Position numbers and translations under genes: made by a program. The notes under the pieces are model-generated. The model worked only from the letters and a program-made list of their open reading frames with translations, was not told where the DNA came from and searched no databases. Of a DNA stretch of 64,000 nucleotides, positions 10,603 through 22,083 are shown one piece after another. The stretch's first letter is position 1. Every line of letters begins with the position of its first letter. The DNA is from Oreohelix idahoensis (lineage: Eukaryota > Mollusca > Gastropoda > Stylommatophora > Oreohelicidae): contig JAMPIV010019831.1 in assembly GCA_024509875.1 (NCBI GenBank), positions 1 to 64,000 on the forward strand, given 5' to 3'.

Positions 10603-11875
10603 TCAGTTGCCATCTCCACAACGAATGTTGGCTGTAATGGATCTCCAACGTCTTCTGTCTCTTGTCTTGGTGGTACACTCTGATAGACTCTTTCCCGTCC
10701 ATCTCTTGATGTTATCTTCCCACTTATAGCGCTGTCTTCCCCTTGCACGTTTGCCTTCAACTCTCCCTTCTGTTTTGGTCTTCTGCAAGGTGTTATGCCT
10801 TTTTATGTGGCCAAAGTATTTTAGCTGCCGAACTTTGACCTCTCTCATTAGTTCTCTTTTCATACCTAGATTTTCTAGGACCTCCTTATTTGTTTTCATC
10901 TCTTTCCATGAGATACACCCCATTCTTCTATATATCCACATTTCAAGAGCCTCAATTCTTTCTTCCAAATGATTATTCAGAGTCCATGTTTCTGCACCAT
11001 ACAGAAATGCAGAATATATATAACACTTTATGATTCTCAGTTTTAATTTATGAGATAACTGTTTGGATGTCAGTATATGTTTCATGTTGTTGAATGTAGC
11101 TTTGGCCATTCCTATTCTCTTCTTGATTTCTGTTTCACATCTGCCATCTTCTGTTATTATATGACCAAGATATACGTAGCTCTTGACTTGTTCCAGGATT
11201 TTCCCATTTACGCTTATCTTTAATGTGGGTTTATCGTCTGTTTTGCTAATTATCATAGTTTTAGTTTTCTCAATATTAATGTCGAGTCCATATTCATGAC
11301 TTATACTGTTCACTTGCTTCACTAGTTCTTGTAACTCCTGTTCGCTTTCAGCTAACAACACGGTATCATCTGCATATCTAAGGTTGTTTATTGATCTTCC
11401 ACTGATGTTCAGTCCTGGTATTTCCTGTATCTGTTTGAAAATTTTTTCGGTGTATAAATTAAATAGGCAGGGGGACAGCACACAACCTTGTCTGACACCT
11501 CTTTTTATGTCTATGTATGGTGAATAATTCCTTCCCGATCTTACTGTGGCAGTTTGCTCCCAATAAAGGTTACTGAGTATTCTTATATCTTTTCCATCAA
11601 TACCTATGTCTTTGAGGCATTCAATTATTTTCTCATGATGGATTCTGTCAAAAGCGTTCTTATAGTCAATGAAGCACATATACATACTTTTTTGGACCTC
11701 TGTATATTTTTCTGCTAATCTTCGTAGGCAAAATATTGCCTCTCTTGTTCCACTGTTCCGTCTAAAACCAAACTGTTCTTCTTGGATTTCGCTGTCTACT
11801 TTACTTTTTATTCTTTCCTGTATGATTTTGAGCAGTATCTTAATTGCATGACTCATCAGGCTGATTGTTCTGAAG
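10603..11875 (-). pseudogene. LINE 1: reverse transcriptase and C-terminal part
   Basis: A 417-residue open frame (11856 to 10603) carries the RT. It shows EEQFGFRRNSGTREAIF, MCFIDYKNAFDRIHHE, RGVRQGCVLSPCLFNLYTE and the active site RYADDTVLLAES (about 11355-11380). These are followed by YVYLGHIITEDGRCETEI and the connection segment AFLYGAETWTLNN, then the conserved RTE-like tail EALEMWIYRRMGCISW, VRQLKYFGHIKR, GKRARGRQRYKW and RDRRRWRSIT. The frame continues through 11875 to the insertion point, and the TSD bases TGAAG belong to it. The sequence is clean of stops, so the LINE was probably coding-competent when interrupted, apart from its 5' truncation. Confidence 0.9.
11871..11875. repeat. 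Target-site duplication of the tandem composite, left copy
   Basis: TGAAG here is repeated at 26844-26848, directly outside the outer LTR edges. Confidence 0.9.
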
Positions 11876-14322
11876 TGTGGTGAAGTGTGATGTTATAAAT
11901 ATTTATAGGGGACTTAGTGTACTGACTGAGATCAGCTGTGAAGGTATATATATATCTAATAAGAGTAGTGTATTATATATAACCTTACTTGCTGCCACAT
12001 ATGTATACCTCAGTCAGAATTATTCTGGAATAGTGTGATGACTACGTTATATGTCTAGGGTATGTGTATGATGAAGTGTAAGTCAAAACAACAACAGACA
12101 GATAAACAATTTAATTTATTCCACTACACTTGACAACACTGTGACACTCACATACATAAAACACTCTACAAGGATATCTTAAAGGAGTCACTGATAACTT
12201 TTCAAATAACAATATGTATTCATTGCTGTTATGAATGAATATGTGTCCTGATTCAAATACAAAGGGAACCAGGAATCACAATCAATTTTACTTACAAGTT
12301 ATATGTACAGAATTTATCAATTTGAATATTGTAGTGACATATATTATTAAAAGTATCCTATGTGTGTCAGTTGTGTAGTAGTAATACGAGGTAATACTGG
12401 TTTTGTTTTGTTCAAGCTCTGTTGGTATTTGTCATCATGACTTCAATAGTTTGTCTTTATTGGAACTAGTATTGGAGATGTTCTCAGTTCCTGATATTAA
12501 AACAATTTACTTCCCCTCTTAAGTTTATGTTACAATGTTATTTTAAGATGGGGGTACATAATGTTGAGCTCAGCTGGCCAGATCAGCTTATCTTGCGTGA
12601 TGGCGGCAGGAAAAGACTCCTCTGCTCGATTTCTCCCCTGGGCTCTGGAGACACCTCACTGATAGCTAAATGGACCAAGGAGTATGCTGTCCGACTCTGG
12701 ATTCAGCAAAACTCTGACCAGGTGCTGCTCAATAACATCAAGACCACATTCCCTGAAAACAAGAAGGATGTACCTTCTACGTCATAACTAATTTATACTC
12801 TCTTTTTACACTGAGCACAATACATCACAAACATTGAGTTCAGAGCGTTAGGCCAACCGTCAGCTTCATCTGAAATACTTTATACCAGTATTAACCTCCT
12901 TAATGGTTACTACGCCTCTGCAATTCCAGCATTATTTCTTCTAATCAATAATCTAGGTGTCAGTGTACTGTTTGGCCATTCCATGCAGTTTTACTTTCCT
13001 CCGACACCTTCTGTTCAGGCTGGAGCATTATAGGCTTTTCCTCATGTTCGCTACTGAACTTACACATATATACAGGCATAAATTAACAATTTACATTCAA
13101 TTTTCATTAAAAGATATTGAATATTTCAAACCTACCACAATTCATGGAAATACACAGATACGTTGACTAGCAATGAATTCTGGCACAATTACTGGCACAA
13201 ATTCCCATCTGCTTATGTTCCAGGCTTTTATTTGGCAAAAATGTGAGCTGGCTTCAACGCACTGTTGCTTTATCAAGCTTATTTGAACTAGTGGTCTCGA
13301 ACTAACGCTCCTAAGTGATTATATCAGCGAGTCTGGCCAATGGAGCCACGTTTCGACAAGTGTTTGAAAAAATTTTACCTTCCTACGTCTCCCCTAACAA
13401 CCAAGGATAGCATTTATAGTCCGACTAATCGTGTTTAGCCTTACATATCATTCCAGCCAATCAGTTCAAATGTAACTTGTGGCCCATTTCCCGTACAATG
13501 AAGGTTTAAAAAATCTACCACTGAGCGATTCTGATTTTGGGTGTTGTCTGACAGCACCATCATTTTATTTTGGCTATAACTGGTTAATTCCTAGACTATT
13601 TGCGTAACGTTTTACATATTCTTTGTCAGCAAGCCCTAAGGAACCCAAATATACCAATTTAAAAGAGCTAAGTGGCTGCGTTCAAAATATGCAATTTCTT
13701 CTACCTCCTGTTTCGAAGATGTGCTGTCTGGGTACTGTAATGTTTTCAAACGTAAACCCATCTATTGTCATCTTTCCTAATAAGAATTTTTCAGGATTTA
13801 AAAATCTAACTCTGGGAAGGGTAGTGAATTTATCACTGTCCGTCTGAAAAAAAGTTAGTGCATGTGGCCTTACACGCGTGATAGTAGTAATTGTGTATCG
13901 CGTTACGCTTGTTGGGGTGGCATTAATAGCGAGTCGCGTGTTTAATTTTGCATGCGTTCCTGATTTTCAGCCCTCCCCTCTCTCTATCCTTTAGTCCATC
14001 TGTTCGTTCGTTACGCCGTGTATAAAATGGAATGAATGAAATATTTAAATTAGGTCATTGATCAGCTTGGTATCTCAATGTTTTTCCAAGAAATACAGCA
14101 CACGTTTCATTGAAGAACGCGGGTAATAATATAGTAGGCTTTTACTATCAACGTGAAAGCGTTACAATTTGCCGACGAAGTAGAAAACAAGGGGGATTTC
14201 GAGTACTGCCATTGTGACAGCACTCTTCTTTACCATTCTTCTTCCTTTCTTTATTATATGTATTTATTAGGCTTTATATTTACTTGATAATTTATATATG
14301 TGGATTAGAATATTTCACGACA
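11876..14322 (-). repeat. Composite A LTR 1 (outer, 3' end)
   Basis: 2447 bp, with edges TGTGGTGAAG and TTTCACGACA that form an imperfect terminal inverted repeat. It carries private variants in its left half relative to LTR 2 and LTR 3 (for example near 12219, 12291 and 12590). No transcribed gene is recognised inside; the 86-residue plus-strand frame at 12527-12787 recurs in all three LTRs because they are recent copies. Confidence 0.95.
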
Positions 14323-14340
14323 CCTCCCCTCTTAAAACAG
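14323..14340 (-). other. Composite A unit 1 polypurine tract
   Basis: On the element strand AAGAGGGGAGG directly precedes the LTR start TGTCGTGAAA. The same tract recurs at 20593. It is the plus-strand priming site. Confidence 0.85.
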
Positions 14341-14731
14341 ACATTATATGTCAGTCCTTTATTCTATATACACATAGATAAATGTAAGTCAACTTGACTT
14401 TACTCTGCTGTGGTGCTATCATGGTTTTATGTAGTTGGGTCCATTCAGAGTAGGCACTACTCATGAAATCTGCCTCAGACTTCTACAACCAATAATATAT
14501 TTCGGTTATGTTACTGAACAGCCGCAAGTGTGAGTGCTTGTCTTAATGCTGCTTCGCAACCCGTATTCACCATTTCTCTTCTCTGAGTCTGCGCAATGAC
14601 ATGTCCAGAGAACATTATATTTCCCTCAAAATGTACGTTATGAGGAGATAACATATACCTGGTGATAGCAGAGTTTTCGTAGTGGATCCTATAATCTTCT
14701 TATTATCCTGTATGAAACATTCGGAATATCC

Positions 14732-15811
14732 TCAATCAAAGAGGCAACTCAGGGATTCATTACGTTCCTCCGAAATGTTTACATCCAACAATTTTCTCAT
14801 CATTCTAGAGAAGACACTAGGCGCATTCTTCAATCCAAATGGCAATCTATTAAACTCATAGTGTCCTTCTGAGGTACTAAAAGCTAGGTATGGTCTAACC
14901 TCAGGCTTTACTGGAATCTGATAGTATCCTTTACTCAGATCCACTTTTGAGAAATATTTAGCTTTATTTAGTCTGGCAAACAGCTGATTTGTATCCGGCA
15001 ATGGATCCACCTGTCCTTCTGTAATAGCATTCAGTCTCCTGTAATCTATACAGAGTCTATGTTCTCCAGAGGGCTTCCTTAAGAGTACAACACCGGAACT
15101 ATACGAAGATTCACTGTGCGAAATAATTCCTTCCTTCAACAGATAGTCTATCTCTTCCTTCAAAGCTTTCTCCTTAGCAAACGGAATCGAATATGGTTTC
15201 ATACAGACAGGTGTGGGGTCTATCAGTTTCATATCATATTCCAATAGGTTTGTATGCCCTGGTCGGTCTGTTAACACCTCTGCATGATTATTTAGAACCT
15301 GTTGCACTCTCTCTTTCTGAGTTTTCGTTAAATGTGTACTGATTTTCACCTGTGCTGCTGTCTCACAGGGGTGTAATGGATATTCAAATGATGAAAGTGG
15401 TTCCTTTTTCATCTCCATGGCGATGGACAAGGTCAACAAGTGTGTCTCTTCCTGATGTTCTCTTTCCAAATATTTCTTCAGGAGATTCACATGATAGATT
15501 TTTTCTTTCCCTTTCTTATCTATCTTATAATTTGTTCTAGACACCTTCTCTAAAACTGTATATGGACCCTGCCATCCAATTTGTAACTTATTCTGACTCC
15601 CAGGCAAAAGAAGCAGTACTTTCTCTCCCACAGCCAAATTTCTGTCTTTCGCCTTCCTGTTATAATAGGCAGCATGTTTCTTCCTGGCTTGTTTCAAATT
15701 TTCATTGGCAAGTTTCCAGCCAGTTTTTAAACGAGTGGTCAGCTCATTCACATATTGGTATGAAGATGTAATGTTTTCCTCTGCCTTTTCATCAGTCCAC
15801 GTTCTTAACAA
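14732..15811 (-). pseudogene. Composite A unit 1: integrase tail plus truncated RT
   Basis: This frame of about 359 residues begins inside the integrase C-terminal part (KAEENITSSYQYVNELTTRL, GEKVLLLLPGSQNKL, then YKIDKKGKEKIYHVNLLKKY). It continues through a linker with LTDRPGHTNLLEYDMKL into the RT fingers: LCIDYRRLNAITEG, SKVDLSKGYYQIPV and LPFGLKNAPSVFSRMM. It ends at the residues after MRKLLDV, immediately before where the catalytic YxDD would be, with a short foreign tail. A catalytically dead RT is certain. The order integrase then RT in one polyprotein is preserved. The frame differs from that of the Gag ORF that ends at 15814, so a frameshift or a deletion scar separates them. Confidence 0.9.
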
Positions 15812-15813
15812 AG

Positions 15814-17943
15814 CTACATATGGACCTTTAATTGTGTGGACCTATTTGTCCATGCACCGGTATGGTCTCTTCCACTCGAAGCTTTATAGTGATGATTTTT
15901 CCTCCCAGAATTATCATTCACAAAACGACCGCTACCAATTCTTTTCTTGGGGCTTTCTCCCCACTTAAAATTCTTGATGAGAGATTTCCTCTCTACATCT
16001 TCTTCCTCCAGTTTGTTTAAGTCCGATTGAGGGATTTTCGGCTTATCCTGGGGTAAGACATCTCTTTGCACTCTCCGCATAGTGGCCATTGTAAAACAGT
16101 TAAGTGAAGCTTGTCCGTGAAAAGGGGCTTCCCATTCCATTTGGTCCACTTTATCAAATCTATTTTTCTTTTTATTATCAGGCCTAATTTTGCCCCGTGG
16201 CGTGTCCAGGTCCTGATCAATGTTCCCACTTGTGGGTGTTCCCTCATGTGCTATGCTACACCTTTCTACAAAATTCTCAATGTCCCATCTTGCTTTAGGC
16301 CAATAATAATTGTGAGCCACCTTTTGAATGATGGTACCTATCTTCTCATGGTCCCCATCTGGTTTCACATGTAGGCTCCTTATTAAGTCTGCCCTATATC
16401 TTTTAGGAAGTACCAGCTGTCCCTGACCTTTTGATCTAGCTCCAGTCTTCCTATACATCAACTTGTTTTTCATGTAAAAATCTCCCTTGCCTGGAGTTGT
16501 ATGACAAGTTGACAATTTTCTGAAACAAGGCTTGAGTGTTTTATCCCCAGCCTGTGCCTTCCTCATCTCTTCTGGAGTGGTATCCAACATAATATCCTCC
16601 TCCTGTCTTGAGGTCGACCTGACCTGAAGGGTTGCCATATACACAGGTTTCCTTCTGCAACGGTCAGTGTCATGATTGTCCATCTGACAATTCTTACACC
16701 ACCTTTTTCCTTGGTTGAAAGATTTTCTTTCATCATATTTCCTTTCATCGAATTGTGGGAATTTATTTTTATTTTCATACCGTGGCCTATCAAATTGGTG
16801 CTTACCTTTATTTTGATCCCTAGGATCAAATTGATTAAAGTTCTGTGGTGCCCTAAAGTTATCCACTTGTTTCTTTTTATTACCTGTTACCTCTGCTTGA
16901 GCTGCTTGATACCTTTCAGCAACATTTAGCAACTCACCCAGCCTCTCTGCACCTTGTTCCATGAGAAACTTTCTCAGGTCTGGAGCCATGGACTCTCTTA
17001 GTTGCTCTATAAGGACCATTTCCTTAAGATCTTGGGTTTTCCCCAGAGAAGTCCATTTCTCCAAGTATGTCTCTATTCGTGCAGAGAACTGGTGATAGGT
17101 TTCACCTGACAGTAGTTTAGCATTCCTAAATTTTTTCCTATAAAATTCTGCATTCTTTTCATATCTTAACAAAAGAGCCTGCTTTAGCATGTCATAATTT
17201 TCCTGATCACCTCTGCTCATTTTTGCAAAAACTTCATAAGCTGCCCCACGAAGTCCTTGAGATAACTTTAAGCTCCACCTTTCTCTCTCTAACCCATACG
17301 TGGTAGCTAATAGTTCATACCTATTTAGGTAGCTCTCTATATCATCGTCTTTCTCAACAAAATGATCTAAATGAAAATTCATAGCTGAGGTTGAGGCTCC
17401 TTGGCTAGCAGTGGCATCAGAGGCAAAGGGACTGGCACCATTTTCAGGAGCATGGCCTTGAAACTCAAACTCCCTTAGTCGTAACTCATGTTCCCTTTGT
17501 AATCTCTTCTCCTCCTTTTCTGCTTCCCTCTCTGCAGTCAATCTTCTTTCTTCTGCTTCCCTTTCTGCAGCCAATCTTCTTTCTTCTGCTTCCCTTTCTG
17601 CAGCTAATTTCTTCTCTTCCCTTTCTGCAGCTAATTTCTTCTCTTCCCTTTCTGCAGTCAATCTTCTTTCTTCTGCTTCCAATTTCTTAGCCTCAGCCTC
17701 AATCTGCAACCTCTTAGTCTCAGCCTCAGCCTGCAACCTCTTAGTCTCAGCCTCAGCCTCAAATTGTAACTTCTTAATTTCCCTTTCAGCCTCTAACTTT
17801 CTTTCGGCTTCAAACCTTCTTTCTTCGCGTTCAATAAATTTGTCACATTCCGTAGTGACATAGGCAACCATAACTTGCCCATCTAATCCTAACTCTTTTG
17901 CAGTCTGAACAGCAGCAGATCGAAATTTGGCCAGGTCCGCCAT
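15814..17943 (-). CDS. Composite A unit 1: Gag with coiled coil, SCAN-like capsid and zinc knuckle
   Basis: This 709-residue open frame starts at ATG 17943, about 200 bp inside the 5' LTR. Residues roughly 35-165 are a highly charged coiled coil built of repeats such as AEREEKKLA. Roughly 180-350 is a capsid-like region whose C-terminal half (FRNAKLLSGE..YHQF, LKEMVLIEQLRESMAPDL, KFLMEQGAERL) resembles the vertebrate SCAN domain; published work derives SCAN from Gmr1-like Gag. One CCHC knuckle (CKNCQMDNHDTDRC) lies near residue 416. Then follows a pre-integrase segment and a damaged HHCC finger near 525-560 with only one of the two cysteines, then sequence out of register. Protease and the integrase core are missing. 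It should still be able to make particles; being open in both tandem units suggests recent selection or recent origin. Confidence 0.85.
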   Translation of the reverse strand: MADLAKFRSAAVQTAKELGLDGQVMVAYVTTECDKFIEREERRFEAERKLEAEREIKKLQFEAEAETKRLQAEAETKRLQIEAEAKKLEAEERRLTAEREEKKLAAEREEKKLAAEREAEERRLAAEREAEERRLTAEREAEKEEKRLQREHELRLREFEFQGHAPENGASPFASDATASQGASTSAMNFHLDHFVEKDDDIESYLNRYELLATTYGLERERWSLKLSQGLRGAAYEVFAKMSRGDQENYDMLKQALLLRYEKNAEFYRKKFRNAKLLSGETYHQFSARIETYLEKWTSLGKTQDLKEMVLIEQLRESMAPDLRKFLMEQGAERLGELLNVAERYQAAQAEVTGNKKKQVDNFRAPQNFNQFDPRDQNKGKHQFDRPRYENKNKFPQFDERKYDERKSFNQGKRWCKNCQMDNHDTDRCRRKPVYMATLQVRSTSRQEEDIMLDTTPEEMRKAQAGDKTLKPCFRKLSTCHTTPGKGDFYMKNKLMYRKTGARSKGQGQLVLPKRYRADLIRSLHVKPDGDHEKIGTIIQKVAHNYYWPKARWDIENFVERCSIAHEGTPTSGNIDQDLDTPRGKIRPDNKKKNRFDKVDQMEWEAPFHGQASLNCFTMATMRRVQRDVLPQDKPKIPQSDLNKLEEEDVERKSLIKNFKWGESPKKRIGSGRFVNDNSGRKNHHYKASSGRDHTGAWTNRSTQLKVHM

Positions 17944-18122
17944 TGTCTATCAGGTAAATTTATACAATGTCTAACCAACAATTCAATCTCTAAATATATA
18001 TCTAATGGACAACACAGGCACCGTGAGCTCAACCTTATTTAATTCCACCCAAGGATACCTTTTAATTCTTATATTCCCTGAAGTGAATTACCCCCAATAT
18101 TTGTAATAGGTAAAGATTCAAA

Positions 18123-18140
18123 ATCCCGGACGAGCCTCCA
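18123..18140 (-). other. Composite A unit 1 primer binding site, tRNA-Pro type
   Basis: Read on the element strand, TGGAGGCTCGTCCGGGAT starts 5 bp after the LTR. From memory of the tRNA-Pro 3' end (as used by gammaretroviruses) it differs at one base. It sets minus-strand DNA priming. Confidence 0.75.
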
Positions 18141-18145
18141 ATATA

Positions 18146-20592
18146 TGTGGTGAAGTGGGATGTTATAAATATTTATAGGGGACTTAGTGTACTGACTGAG
18201 ATCAGCTGTGAAGGTATATATATATCTAATAAGAGTAGTGTATTATATATAACCTTACTTGCTGCCACATATGTATACCTCAGTCAGAATTATTCTGGAA
18301 TAGTGTGATGACTACGTTATATGTCTAGGGTATGTGTATGATGAAGTGTAAGTCAAAACAACAACAGACAGATAAACAATTTAATTTATTCCACTACACT
18401 TGACAACACTGTGACACTCACATACATAAAACACTCTACAAGGATATCTTAAAGGAGTCACTGATAACTTTTCAAATAACAATATGTATTCATTGCTGTC
18501 ATGAATGAATATGTGTCCTGATTCAAATACAAAGGGAACCAGGAATCACAATCAATTTTAATTACAAGTTATATGTACAGAATTTATCAATATGAATATT
18601 GTAGTGACATATATTATTAAAAGTATCCTATGTGTGTCAGTTGTGTAGTAGTAATATGAGGTAATACTGGTTTTGTTTTGTTCAAGCTCTGTTGGTATTT
18701 GTCATCATGACTTCAATAGTTTGTCTTTATTGGAACTAGTATTGGAGATGTTCTCAGTTCCTGATATTAAAACAATTTACTTCCCCTCTTAAGTTTATGT
18801 TACAATGTTATTTTAAGATGGGGGTACATAATGTTGAGCTCAGCTGGCCACATCAGCTTATCTTGCGTGATGGCGGCAGGAAAAGACTCCTCTGCTCGAT
18901 TTCTCCCCTGGGCTCTGGAGACACCTCACTGATAGCTAAATGGACCAAGGAGTATGCTGTCCGACTCTGGATTCAGCAAAGCTCTGACCAGGTGCTGCTC
19001 AATAACATCAAGACCACGGTCCCTGAAAACAAGAAGGATGTACCTTCTACTTCATAACTAATTTATACTCTCTTTTTACACTGAGCACAATACATCACAA
19101 ACATTGAGTTCAGAGCGTTAGGCCAACTGTCAGCTTCATCTGAAATACTTTATACCAGTATTAACCTCCTTAATGGTTACTACGCCTCTGCAATTCCAGC
19201 ATTATTTCTTCTAATCAATAATCTAGGTGTCAGTGTACTGTTTGGCCATTCCATGCAGTTTTACTTTCCTCCGACACCTTCTGTTCAGGCTGGAGCATTA
19301 TAGGCTTTACCTCATGTTTGCTACTGAACTACACATATATACAGGCATAAATTAACAATTCACATTCAATTTTCATTAAAAGATATTGAATATTTCAAGC
19401 TTACCACAATTCATGGAAATACACAGATACGTTGACTAGCAATGAATTCTGGCACAAATACTGGCACAAATTCCCATCTGCTTATGTTCCAGGCTTTTAT
19501 TTAGCAAAAATATGAGCTGGCTTCAACGCACTGTTGCTTTATCAAGCTTATTTGAACTAGTGGTCTCGAACTAACGCTCCTAAGTGATTATATCAGCGAG
19601 TCTGGCCAATGGAGCCACGTTTCGACAAGTGTTTGAAAAAATTTTACCTTCCTACGTCTCCCCTAACAACCAAGGATAGCATTTATAGTCCGACTAATCG
19701 TGTTTAGCCTTACATATCATTCCAGCCAATCAGTTCAAATGTAACTTGTGGCCCATTTCCCGTACAATGGTGGTTTAAAAAATCTACCACTGAGCGATTC
19801 TGATTTTGGGTGTTGTCTGACAGCACCATCATTTTATTTTGGCTATAACTTGTTAATTCCTAGACTATTTGCGTAACGTTTTACATATTCTTTGTCAGCA
19901 AGCCCTAAGGAACCCAAATATACAAATTTAAAAGAGCTAAGTGGCTGCGTTCAAAATATGCAATTTCTTCTACCTCCTGTTTCGAAGATGTGCTGTCTGG
20001 GTACTGTAATGTTTTCAAACGTAAACCCATCTATTGTCATCTTTTCTAATAAGCGTTTTCCCGGTTTTTTAAAACCTAACTCTGGGAAGGGTAGTGAATT
20101 TATCACTGTCCGTCTGAAAAAAAGTTAGTGCATGTGGCCTTACACGCGTGATAGTAGTAATTGTGTATCGCGTTACGCTTGTTGGGGTGGCATTAATAGC
20201 GAGTCGCGTGTTTAATTTTGCATGCGTTCCTGATTTTCAGCCCTCCCCTCTCTCTATCCTTTAGTCCATCTGTTCGTTCGTTACGCCGTGTATAAAATGG
20301 AATGAATGAAATATTAAAATTAGGTCATTGATCAGCTTGGTATCTCAATGTTTTTCCAAGAAATACAGCACACGTTTCATTGAAGAACGCGGGTAATAAT
20401 ATAGTAGGCTTTTACTATCAACGTGAAAGCGTTACAATTTGCAGACGAAGCAGAAAACAAGGGGGATTTCGAGTACAGTCATTGTGACAGCACTGTTCTT
20501 TACCATTCTTCTTCCTTTCTTTATTATATGTATTTATTAGGCTTTATATTTACTTGATAATTTATATATGTGGATTAGAATATTTCACGACA
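18146..20592 (-). repeat. Composite A LTR 2 (shared inner LTR)
   Basis: 2447 bp with the same ends as LTR 1. Its left half agrees with LTR 3 where LTR 1 differs. Its right half carries private changes, including a cluster at about 20046-20075 where LTR 1 and LTR 3 agree with each other. Confidence 0.95.
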
Positions 20593-21001
20593 CCTCCCCT
20601 CTTAAAACAGACATTATATGTCAGTCCTTTATTCTATATACACATAGATAAATGTAAGTCAACTTGACTTTACTCTGCTGTGGTGCTATCATGGTTTTAT
20701 GTAGTTGGGTCCATTCAGAGTAGGCACTACTCATGAAATCTGCCTCAGACTTCTACAACCAATAATATATTTCGGTTATGTTACTGAACAGCCGCAAGTG
20801 TGAGTGCTTGTCTTAATGCTGCTTCGCAACCCGTATTCACCATTTCTCTTCTCTGAGTCTGCGCAATGACATGTCCAGAGAACATTATATTTCCCTCAAA
20901 ATGTACGTTATGAGGAGATAACATATACCTGGTGATAGCAGAGTTTTCGTAGTGGATCCCATAATCTTCTTATTATCCTGTATGAAACATTCGGAATATC
21001 C

Positions 21002-22081
21002 TCAATCAAAGAGGCAACTCAGGGATTCATTACGTTCCTCCGAAATGTTTACATCCAACAATTTTCTCATCATTCTAGAGAAGACACTAGGCGCATTCTT
21101 CAATCCAAATGGCAATCTATTAAACTCATAGTGTCCTTCTGAGGTACTAAAAGCTAGGTATGGTCTAACCTCAGGCTTTACTGGAATCTGATAGTATCCT
21201 TTACTCAGATCCACTTTTGAGAAATATTTAGCTTTATTTAGTCTGGCAAACAGCTGATTTGTATCCGGCAATGGATCCACCTGTCCTTCTGTAATAGCAT
21301 TCAGTCTCCTGTAATCTATACAGAGTCTATGTTCTCCAGAGGGCTTCCTTAAGAGTACAACACCGGAACTATACGAAGATTCACTGTGCGAAATAATTCC
21401 TTCCTTCAACAGATAGTCTATCTCTTCCTTCAAAGCTTTCTCCTTAGCAAACGGAATCGAATATGGTTTCATACAGACAGGTGTGGGGTCTATCAGTTTC
21501 ATATCATATTCCAATAGGTTTGTATGCCCTGGTCGGTCTGTTAACACCTCTGCATGATTATTTAGAACCTGTTGCACTCTCTCTTTCTGAGTTTTCGTTA
21601 AATGTGTACTGATTTTCACCTGTGCTGCTGTCTCACAGGGGTGTAATGGATATTCAAATGATGAAAGTGGTTCCTTTTTCATCTCCATGGCGATGGACAA
21701 GGTCAACAAGTGTGTCTCTTCCTGATGTTCTCTTTCCAAATATTTCTTCAGGAGATTCACATGATAGATTTTTTCTTTCCCCTTCTTATCTATCTTATAA
21801 TTTGTTCTAGACACCTTCTCTAAAACTGTATATGGACCCTGCCATCCAATTTGTAACTTATTCTGACTCCCGGGCAAAAGAAGCAGTACTTTCTCTCCCA
21901 CAGCCAAATTTCTGTCTTTCGCCTTCCTGTTATAATAGGCAGCATGTTTCTTCCTGGCTTGTTTCAAATTTTCATTGGCAAGTTTCCAGCCAGTTTTTAA
22001 ACGAGTGGTCAGCTCATTCACATATTGGTATGAAGATGTAATGTTTTCCTCTGCCTTTTCATCAGTCCACGTTCTTAACAA
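21002..22081 (-). pseudogene. Composite A unit 2: integrase tail plus truncated RT
   Basis: The protein is identical in length (359 residues) and residue-for-residue the same as in unit 1 by reading. It stops at the same point before the RT active site, with the same tail. This shows that the internal deletions predate the duplication and are a fixed property of the family, not random damage to one copy. Confidence 0.9.
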
Positions 22082-22083
22082 AG

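Noticed and set aside
12527..12787. 86-codon plus-strand frame present in all three composite A LTRs (also at 18797 and 25063)
   Set aside because: It is antisense to the element, has no known motif, and its conservation is explained by the recent common origin of the LTRs.
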